From an uncultured Collinsella sp. (lineage in GTDB: Bacteria; Actinomycetota; Coriobacteriia; Coriobacteriales; Coriobacteriaceae): a stretch of 44,308 nt of DNA. The position numbers and the translations under genes are program-made. Location of the stretch: assembly GCA_900544845.1 (NCBI GenBank), contig UQWV01000011.1, positions 1 through 44,308 of the forward strand. The letters are read 5' to 3'. The notes below the pieces were generated by a model that made no database searches, was not told the origin of the DNA, and was given only the letters and a program-made list of their open reading frames with translations. Below, piece after piece: positions 38,272-44,308 of this stretch; positions within the stretch are counted from its first letter, which is position 1; every line of letters begins with the position of its first letter.

Positions 38272-41076
38272 CTATAGCGAAACGGATCCGTATTTCTTGA
38301 TGCGGGCGAGCATGTTTTTGAGCTTGTTAAAGTCGAGCGGCTTGGGCAGGTGAGCGTTCATGCCGGCATCGTGTGCCGCCTGGGCATCCTCGGCAAAGGC
38401 GTTGGCGGTGAGCGCGATGATGGGGATATCGGCCGCATCGGCCTTCTCGCTCAGACGAATCGCGCGGGTTGCCTCGTAGCCGTCCATGCCCGGCATCATG
38501 ATGTCCATTAGAATCGCATCGAAGCTACCCGCGGGACGGCCAACGTATAGGTCGACCGTTTCGTTGCCGTCGGCGGTGCGAGTTACGACGATGCCCTCGC
38601 TTTCGAGCAGAGCCTGGGCAATCTCGGCATTGAGCTCGTTATCTTCTGCCAAAAGGACGTTCATGCCGGCAAGCGAGCAGCTGTTTGCCTGGCCGTCCGC
38701 ACGTTCCCTTGCCTGAGGGTTCTTGTCGATATCGAGCGGAATCTGGACGTTGAACGTACTCCCCGCGCCAACCTCACTCGAAATCTCAATCGTGCCGCCC
38801 ATCAGGTCAATAAGTGACTTGACGATTGGCATGCCCATGCCGGTTCCCTGGAACTTGCTGCGCGCATCGTCACCTTCCTGGGCAAACGGCTCATAGATAT
38901 GCTTTAAAAACTCGGGAGCCATGCCAATGCCGGTATCCGAAACGCTAAAGCAAAAGAGCGCGCGCCCATCATCGAGTGGCTTGGTCTGTGAGCTAAAGGT
39001 GACGGAGCCGCCGCGCTTGTTGTACTTAATGCTGTTGTCTAGCAAGTTGATTATGATCCGTCGGATATGGGTGGGACTGCCGATCATGTATGGCCCCGTA
39101 GCGTACGGCAGGCTATTGTCCTGCAATGTGATGCCGTTACCGGACGCGCGGAGCTTGCACAGCACCAGCGCATCGTCACAGAGCTCTTTGAGGTTAAAAG
39201 GAGCATGTTCCAGTGTTAGCTTGCGGTCTTCGATTTTGCCCATCTCGAGGATATCGTTGATCAGCGAGAGCAGGTGATTGGCGGCAACACGCGCCTTGGC
39301 GCGGCTTTCGCGGGCGACTTGCATATCGCCGTCTTTCAATTCCTCAATTTCGATAAGACCCAGGATGCCGTTGAGCGGCGTGCGGATGTCGTGACTCATG
39401 CGCGTGAGGAATGCTGTCTTAGCGGCGTTGGCGGCATCGGCTTTCTGCTGTTCTTTCTGCGCGCGGTGAAGCGACCAGACAAGGATGACGATGCCGGTGA
39501 GCAAAATGCAGATGACGACTGCCGAAATGACGATGCGGTTGCGGTAGAGAAGTCGGAACGCATCCGATTCTTGCGCCGAGTACGATGTGGGGGAATAACT
39601 GCTTGCAGAGAGCGATTCGCCGGCATTGACGATGCCCTTATTGATAATTCCCAACAGCTCGGGCTTGCCGCGCGAAATTAAACACGATAGTTGCGCCGTG
39701 TTGGTGAGTTCCTGCGTTTCGAAATCCTCGATGCCATAGGTGTCGCGGATGGTTTCCAAGCGCGTGCTGGGGACAATGATGCAACTTGCCTCCCCCTTAT
39801 TGAGGGCTTTGAGCGCCTCGCCGCCATTTGGATATTCGGTTATCGTTGCGTCGGGGAAGAGGCTCTCGAGCTCAAGACGGTTGACGATCGCGCTCTGCGT
39901 GCAAGCGATTTTCTTAAGGTCGCGGTTCAGGTTATTGCTGCTGTGAATGGCGGTCAGGGAAACCGTTCCCATCGGGTTTGACTGCACGACCCCTTTCTGT
40001 TCGGCAAGCCAGTAGTCGCGAAACAGAGGTAGGGCGACATCGATAGTTCCGTTGGAAAGGGCTTTGACCATTTGCTTGTTATTTGAGATCGCGACTGTTT
40101 TAACCGTAATGCCAAACTTGTCGCGCAACGTCGTTGCAAGCGAGGCGAGCGACCCTTCCATCTCGCCGTCGTCATTTTGCGTGCAGTAGGGAAGTTGGTT
40201 TTTAAGATAGCCAATCGTGATGGTGTTGCCGTTTGCTTTGAGCCAGGAGGTCTCGGTGCCGGTGAGCGATGATGAGCCGCTGTTTTGGGCCGAGTAGCTC
40301 GATTTGACTTCGTCGTTATAGCGCGGGTTGACGCGGGCGATTGCCGTCATGGCGGCATTGATGTCATTCATCAAATCGGGGCGGCTTTTGGGAACGGCAA
40401 AATAGTAGTCGCTCGAGCCTACGTAGAACATGGGCGAGGCATCGGGCGACGAAATGGTGTCGTTCATGATGACGGCGTCGACCTCGCCGTCTGCAAGCGC
40501 CTCAAAGAGGGCGCCACCGGTGTTGATTTCTTTATAGGTACAGGTGATGCCTTCGTTGGCGAGCCACTGCTGGCCGACGAAGGTTTGCATAGCGCCGGGG
40601 TTGTAGCCGATGGTAAGGCCTTGGAGCGCTTGGGGGTCACCCTTGGCCAGGTCGTCGCGATCGGGCCTGGCGTAGATGTAGTAGCGCTCGGTGCCCTCGG
40701 GATTCGAGGAAAAGAGCAACTTTTGGGCGCGTTCCTCGGAGTAGGAGATGTTGGGCATCAGGTCGATTTCGCCCGCCTCGAGCTTGTCCATGAGCTCGGT
40801 GAAGGTGCCACTGACGTATTCGTATTGCCAGCCGGGCGTGTAGTACGAAAGCGTCTGGAGGTATTCGTAACCCCAGCCCGAGAGGCGTTCGCCCGGCGTG
40901 CCTTCCTGGAAACCCCTGTTGCTGACGAGCCAGCCAACGCGGACCGTTTTGACCTGCTGATCAGAGTCGCCGGCATAGACGGGGGCGGGCATGGCGCCGC
41001 CCAGCACGGTAAGTGCGGTAAGCACGATGACCAGGGCACGATATATAGTTGAACGAAGGACAGCGGCAGTTCTCAC
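38272..41076 (-). CDS. hybrid sensor kinase with two extracytoplasmic solute-binding domains
   Basis: The 934-residue product has a signal/anchor segment, two tandem SBP_bac_3-type periplasmic domains (~45-260 and ~285-495, e.g. VRVGWLVSNRGFQEGTPGER, ITIGYLKNQLPYCTQNDDGE), one membrane helix (IVISAVVICILLTGIVILVW), a HisKA box with His562 (RMSHDIRTPLNGILGLIEIE), a HATPase domain (LLDNSIKYNKRGG, GTGMGMPIVKSLIDLMGG) and a receiver domain with Asp858 (FDAILMDIMMPGMDGYEATR). It probably binds an amino acid or similar solute and starts a phosphorelay. GTG 41076 has AGGA six bases upstream; TTG 41082 would abut it. Confidence 0.9.
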   Translation of the reverse strand: MRTAAVLRSTIYRALVIVLTALTVLGGAMPAPVYAGDSDQQVKTVRVGWLVSNRGFQEGTPGERLSGWGYEYLQTLSYYTPGWQYEYVSGTFTELMDKLEAGEIDLMPNISYSEERAQKLLFSSNPEGTERYYIYARPDRDDLAKGDPQALQGLTIGYNPGAMQTFVGQQWLANEGITCTYKEINTGGALFEALADGEVDAVIMNDTISSPDASPMFYVGSSDYYFAVPKSRPDLMNDINAAMTAIARVNPRYNDEVKSSYSAQNSGSSSLTGTETSWLKANGNTITIGYLKNQLPYCTQNDDGEMEGSLASLATTLRDKFGITVKTVAISNNKQMVKALSNGTIDVALPLFRDYWLAEQKGVVQSNPMGTVSLTAIHSSNNLNRDLKKIACTQSAIVNRLELESLFPDATITEYPNGGEALKALNKGEASCIIVPSTRLETIRDTYGIEDFETQELTNTAQLSCLISRGKPELLGIINKGIVNAGESLSASSYSPTSYSAQESDAFRLLYRNRIVISAVVICILLTGIVILVWSLHRAQKEQQKADAANAAKTAFLTRMSHDIRTPLNGILGLIEIEELKDGDMQVARESRAKARVAANHLLSLINDILEMGKIEDRKLTLEHAPFNLKELCDDALVLCKLRASGNGITLQDNSLPYATGPYMIGSPTHIRRIIINLLDNSIKYNKRGGSVTFSSQTKPLDDGRALFCFSVSDTGIGMAPEFLKHIYEPFAQEGDDARSKFQGTGMGMPIVKSLIDLMGGTIEISSEVGAGSTFNVQIPLDIDKNPQARERADGQANSCSLAGMNVLLAEDNELNAEIAQALLESEGIVVTRTADGNETVDLYVGRPAGSFDAILMDIMMPGMDGYEATRAIRLSEKADAADIPIIALTANAFAEDAQAAHDAGMNAHLPKPLDFNKLKNMLARIKKYGSVSL

Positions 41077-41147
41077 ATGCAATCCTAACGAATCGAGACA
41101 TTACCGCATAAGGATACCAGCTCAGGTGCCCCGTTCGCCCACAGATA

Positions 41148-41230
41148 TAGTCATCGGGGACGTTCTTAAACGACTAGTCATTGGGGACGTTCTTGAATGA
41201 CTAGTCGTTTAAGAACGTCCCCGATGACTA
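41148..41230. repeat. palindromic repeat C, copy 2, 35-bp perfect arms
   Basis: Bases 41148-41182 are exactly complementary to 41196-41230 (arms begin TAGTCATCGGGGACGTTCTT). The 13-base loop repeats GGGGACGTTCTT again. It sits in the divergent gap between the hybrid kinase and the channel genes. Related to 33076-33131. Confidence 0.88.
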
Positions 41231-41300
41231 GTTCCGTTTGCGGGGGAGGCGTGGGACAATATCGAGCAAATGTGAATGATTGTCCGCGGAAGGGGTCGCG

Positions 41301-41726
41301 ATGAAAAAGCTGAGGACACTTGCCGATGTGTTGCATCAGGCTGGCTTTGCCCACATAACGGGCGTGTTTCTTGTCTTTTTCCTGCTCTGCTCAACGGCCG
41401 TCTGGCTGTCCGAGCCCACGACCCTCACCTTTGGCGACGGGCTCTGGTTTAGCTTTGAGACCGTGTCGACCATCGGTTTTGGCGATATTCCGGCCGAGAC
41501 GCCGGTTGCCCGCGCCATCACCGTCATCTTGAGCGTCATCAGCATCTTCTACATCGCCATGCTCACGGGTGTTGCGGTGAGCTACTGCAACACGCTCATC
41601 AAGCTGCGCCAAAAGGACACCATGGCACGCTTTATGGACGACTTGGAGCATTTGGAAGAGCTCGACCGCGACGAGCTCGCCGACCTGTCGCGTCGCGTGC
41701 GCGAGTACCGTCGCCGGCAACGTTAG
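41301..41726 (+). CDS. two-helix potassium-channel-like protein
   Basis: A 141-residue channel subunit: membrane helix (FAHITGVFLVFFLLCSTAVW), pore loop with filter TIGFGD (WFSFETVSTIGFGDIPAETP), second helix (ITVILSVISIFYIAMLTGVA), then a charged coiled-coil tail (FMDDLEHLEELDRDELADLS). The filter matches the K+ channel TxGFGD form. It should work as a tetramer. ATG 41301 follows GGAAGGGG. Followed 33 bases later by a LOG-family gene. Confidence 0.88.
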   Translation: MKKLRTLADVLHQAGFAHITGVFLVFFLLCSTAVWLSEPTTLTFGDGLWFSFETVSTIGFGDIPAETPVARAITVILSVISIFYIAMLTGVAVSYCNTLIKLRQKDTMARFMDDLEHLEELDRDELADLSRRVREYRRRQR

Positions 41727-41759
41727 GGCTAGCGCATCGCGCAACAAGGGGGATTGCAT

Positions 41760-42293
41760 ATGAATATCACGGTGTACCTGGGCGCGAGCGTCGGCAACGA
41801 TCCGGCGTTTCTGCCTGCGGTGCAGGAGCTCGGCACATGGATTGGCGCTCATGGTCACGCGCTGGTGTACGGCGGATCCAGGTCGGGCCTGATGGGCGCG
41901 CTTGCCGATAGCGTGCTCGATGCCGGCGGCCACGTGACGGGTGTGGAGCCGAGCTTTTTTATCGAGGCGGAGTTCCAGCACGACGGCATCGACGACCTTA
42001 TCGTGACGAGCGATATGGCCGAGCGCAAGGCGAAGATGATCGAGCTTGGTGACGCGTTTATCGCCTTTCCGGGTGGCACGGGTACGCTCGAGGAGATTGC
42101 CGAGGTTATGTCTGCCGTGTCGTTGGGGCACCTCAACGCGCCGTGCATCTTGTACAACCTGGACGGTTACTACAATGACCTGAAGGCACTGCTCGAGCAT
42201 ATGATCGACAAGGGCCTATCGAGCCTGCAGCGCCAACAGGGAATTTATTTTGCCGACAACCTGCAAAAGATCGCATCGATCATCGACGGCTAG
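41760..42293 (+). CDS. LOG-family (lysine decarboxylase-like) protein
   Basis: The 177-residue product has the Rossmann-like LOG fold: ITVYLGASVGNDPAFLPAVQ, HALVYGGSRSGLMGALADSV and the signature FIAFPGGTGTLEEIAEVMSA. LOG proteins are phosphoribohydrolases acting on nucleotide 5'-monophosphates, often mis-annotated as lysine decarboxylases. ATG 41760 lies seven bases after AAGGGGG. It overlaps no neighbour; exact substrate unknown. Confidence 0.9.
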   Translation: MNITVYLGASVGNDPAFLPAVQELGTWIGAHGHALVYGGSRSGLMGALADSVLDAGGHVTGVEPSFFIEAEFQHDGIDDLIVTSDMAERKAKMIELGDAFIAFPGGTGTLEEIAEVMSAVSLGHLNAPCILYNLDGYYNDLKALLEHMIDKGLSSLQRQQGIYFADNLQKIASIIDG

Positions 42294-42418
42294 GCAACGG
42301 GCTCGCATGCGCGCGACACCCAATAGTGCCATTTGCAGCGCAGATGGTTGGCGCGTTCAGGCCACGTCCGCTCTACAATAAGACGTATTTCTGTCGACTT
42401 TGACTACGGGAGGGCCCG

Positions 42419-43708
42419 ATGGATAAGCTTGCCAAACCTAAAAACCGCGCGCTGTTTTTGGTCAGCGTTGCCGTGACCGGCGCGTTCGCAGGTGCCGCAG
42501 TCTGGCTGTTCTTTTTTGCGATGGAGCACGGCATCGACTATCTGTGGACCGAGATCCCGCACATGTTGGGCGCCGCTTCGCCCGAGCTCGCGAGCGGCCC
42601 GTTCGGCTTTTTGCCGTATCCGTTTTTCGTCTGCCTGCTGGGCGGTCTGCTCATCGGTCTGTACGAAAAGCTGACCGGCACCAAGACCGACGACCTCAAC
42701 CAGGTGATGGCCAAGGTCAAGCAAGACGGGCGCTACCCGTACGACAATCTGGGCAAGCTTTCGCTCGCGGCATTGCTGCCGCTGCTGTTTGGCGGAAGTA
42801 TTGGACCGGAGGCCGGCCTGACCGGCGTTATCGCGGGTCTGTGCAGCTGGGTCGGCGACCGCATGCGCCGCTTTGGCGCCGAGTTTAGGGAGCTCACGTT
42901 GTTGGGTACCCAGGCCGCGCTGACGGCGCTCTTTACCGCGCCCGTCTTTGGCTTTGTGGCCCCGCTCGCCGGCAGCGCCGATGGCGATGAGGATTCCACG
43001 TCTGACGAGATCACCATTAAGCTCCCCAAGGCGCAGAAGACTGTGGTCTACGGCATCGCGATCGCGGGTGGTTTGGGAACCTATCTGCTGCTCGGCCAGC
43101 TTATGGGCGGCGGCATGGGCATGCCCAGGTTCGAGGCTGCCGAGGTGGGCAACCTCGAGCTCGCATGGCTTATCCCCCTGTCGCTGATCGGCACGGTCTG
43201 CGGTTGGCTGTACTTTGTCTCGGAGCACGCGAGCGAGGCGCTGGCCCATGCCATAGGGGAGCGCCCCGTCGTCAAGGCCATGCTGGCTGGCCTGGCGCTC
43301 GCCATCTGCGGAACGGTTCTGCCCTACACCATGTTTGCCGGCGAGACGCAGGCCGATGTCCTCATGGAAACCTACCTGACCATCCCCGCCGGTGTGCTTA
43401 TCGCGACCGGTCTGGTCAAGGCTATGCTGACTCCCGCCCTCATCAACATGGGTTGGCGCGGAGGCCACTTCTTCCCGGTTATCTTCTCGGGCGTAAGCCT
43501 GGGCTACGGCCTTGCCATCCTCACCGGCGCCGATCCGGTCTTTTGCGTTGCCGTCTGCACGGCCTCGACGATGGGCGCCGTCATGCGCCAGCCCGTCATG
43601 GTCGTGGGCCTGCTGCTCATGTGCTTCCCGCTCAAGGGCATCGTCTGCATGATCATCGCCGCCGTCATCGCCGCCGGCATTCCGTTGCCCAAGTCACTGC
43701 GCAAGTAG
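42419..43708 (+). CDS. ClC-family chloride channel or transporter
   Basis: The 429-residue product has ~10-12 membrane segments and the ClC ion-pathway motifs GGSIGPEAGLTGVIAG (with the Glu in the gating position), ALFTAPVFGFVAPLAG and WRGGHFFPVIFSGVSLG. A polar insert (SADGDEDSTSDEITI) separates helices. Whether it is a channel or a Cl-/H+ or fluoride exchanger cannot be told. ATG 42419 follows GGGAGGG. Confidence 0.88.
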   Translation: MDKLAKPKNRALFLVSVAVTGAFAGAAVWLFFFAMEHGIDYLWTEIPHMLGAASPELASGPFGFLPYPFFVCLLGGLLIGLYEKLTGTKTDDLNQVMAKVKQDGRYPYDNLGKLSLAALLPLLFGGSIGPEAGLTGVIAGLCSWVGDRMRRFGAEFRELTLLGTQAALTALFTAPVFGFVAPLAGSADGDEDSTSDEITIKLPKAQKTVVYGIAIAGGLGTYLLLGQLMGGGMGMPRFEAAEVGNLELAWLIPLSLIGTVCGWLYFVSEHASEALAHAIGERPVVKAMLAGLALAICGTVLPYTMFAGETQADVLMETYLTIPAGVLIATGLVKAMLTPALINMGWRGGHFFPVIFSGVSLGYGLAILTGADPVFCVAVCTASTMGAVMRQPVMVVGLLLMCFPLKGIVCMIIAAVIAAGIPLPKSLRK

Positions 43709-43746
43709 CGCGGCTTTATCGCGGCACAATGCTCGGAGGATAAGAA

Positions 43747-44308
43747 ATGATTCTGTACTTTAGCGCGACGGGAAACAGCGAGCATGTGGCGCGCCGTGTT
43801 GCAGCGGCAACGGGCGATAAGGTCATGTCGATTGAGCGCTTTGATGCCGAGTCCCTTCGTCTTGCCTTGGCGGGAGGGCCCTGTCAGCTTGGATTTGTTG
43901 CCCCGGTGTATGCCTGGGGCTTGCCGACGCCAATGATAGAGTTTTTAAAGACTGCCGACCTGTCGATTGCCGCTGGCGCAAAGGACGGCGGGCGACCTTA
44001 TACGTTCTATGTCTCGACGTACGGTTCGACGACCGGCCAATCGGCGAAGTTTGCCCGCGATTTGCTGCGCGAGCGTGGGCTCGAGCTGGACGCGGCGATG
44101 AGCGTCAAGATGCCCGATACCTGGACGCCTGTTTTCGACCTGTCAGATCCTCAAAAGGTCGAGAGCATCAACAAGGCTGCCGAGGCGCAGATTGATGCCG
44201 TGGTCGAAGCGGTACGGGCGCGGCGTACGGGCAACATGATGCGCCATCGCGTGCCCCTGTTTGCATCGTGCGCATATCACGCGTTTGGGCTGCCGCGCAT
44301 GCAACGGC
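43747..44308 (+). CDS. EFR1-type flavodoxin/ferredoxin protein, 3' end beyond window
   Basis: The visible 187 codons begin MILYFSATGNSEHVARRVAA, the FMN phosphate loop of EFR1-type flavodoxins, with GFVAPVYAWGLPTPMIEFLK and YVSTYGSTTGQSAKFARDLL as flavin-contact loops. Family members usually carry a C-terminal ferredoxin (2[4Fe-4S]) domain, which would lie past the edge. ATG 43747 follows GGAGGATAAG, 38 bases after the ClC stop, so the two may be co-transcribed. Confidence 0.85.
   Translation, partial: MILYFSATGNSEHVARRVAAATGDKVMSIERFDAESLRLALAGGPCQLGFVAPVYAWGLPTPMIEFLKTADLSIAAGAKDGGRPYTFYVSTYGSTTGQSAKFARDLLRERGLELDAAMSVKMPDTWTPVFDLSDPQKVESINKAAEAQIDAVVEAVRARRTGNMMRHRVPLFASCAYHAFGLPRMQR

Noticed and set aside
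1..44308. CRISPR array, tRNA or rRNA genes, integrase or transposase
   Set aside because: None seen. The only short tandem repeat is the 19-base iteron set at 12469-12520, which lacks distinct spacers.

Overview
The window looks like a chromosomal segment of a high-GC gut actinobacterium of the class Coriobacteriia, most likely Collinsella or a close relative. This is inferred from overall gene content: DUF4143 ATPases, LuxR-type regulators, a Tat-exported protein ending in an LAGTGD sorting motif, a second type II topoisomerase, and numerous long palindromic intergenic repeats. There is no rRNA, tRNA, CRISPR array or transposase.

Positions 1-6.6 kb are an accessory patch. A yjdF gene, with a riboswitch-like leader, runs off the left edge. 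Its first ~50 coding bases and leader reappear 4.6 kb away at 4927-5063. Between the copies lie a gutted DUF4143 ATPase, a scrap of a surface protein, and a compact MerR-controlled redox operon (RibD-C-like reductase, cupin, CMD protein, aldo-keto reductase, flavodoxin). An intact DUF4143 ATPase follows the second copy.

From 6.5 to 11.3 kb there is a tandem trio of class-M-like sirtuins, each lacking the catalytic histidine and opposed by a TetR regulator. One small ORF broken by an in-frame UGA is coupled to the last sirtuin. Next come a cupin and an HxlR regulator diverging from a clear 8-bp inverted-repeat operator, then a flavodoxin-like oxidoreductase. A frameshifted ATPase with iterons in its leader closes the patch at 12.5 kb.

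From 12.7 to 31.8 kb the order is: parC and parE (minus strand), a 1455-residue Tat/sortase surface protein, a LuxR regulator, and a two-component system. Divergent from the two-component genes is a three-gene operon: a CXXC microprotein, a NapH-like polyferredoxin membrane protein and a TlpA-like lipoprotein. A fused MacB-type ABC transporter and a membrane protein complete this part.

From 32 to 44.3 kb are mostly housekeeping and stress genes: Dus, a solitary ribbon-helix-helix protein, glutaredoxin, an XRE-zinc ribbon-TipAS fusion, TrmO, a PatB-type C-S lyase, a PPOX-fold protein, a hybrid kinase with two solute-binding domains, a potassium-channel-like protein, a LOG-family protein, a ClC channel, and an EFR1-type flavodoxin cut by the right edge. 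At least five families of palindromic repeats sit between genes from 30.4 to 41.2 kb. Three of them occur twice.
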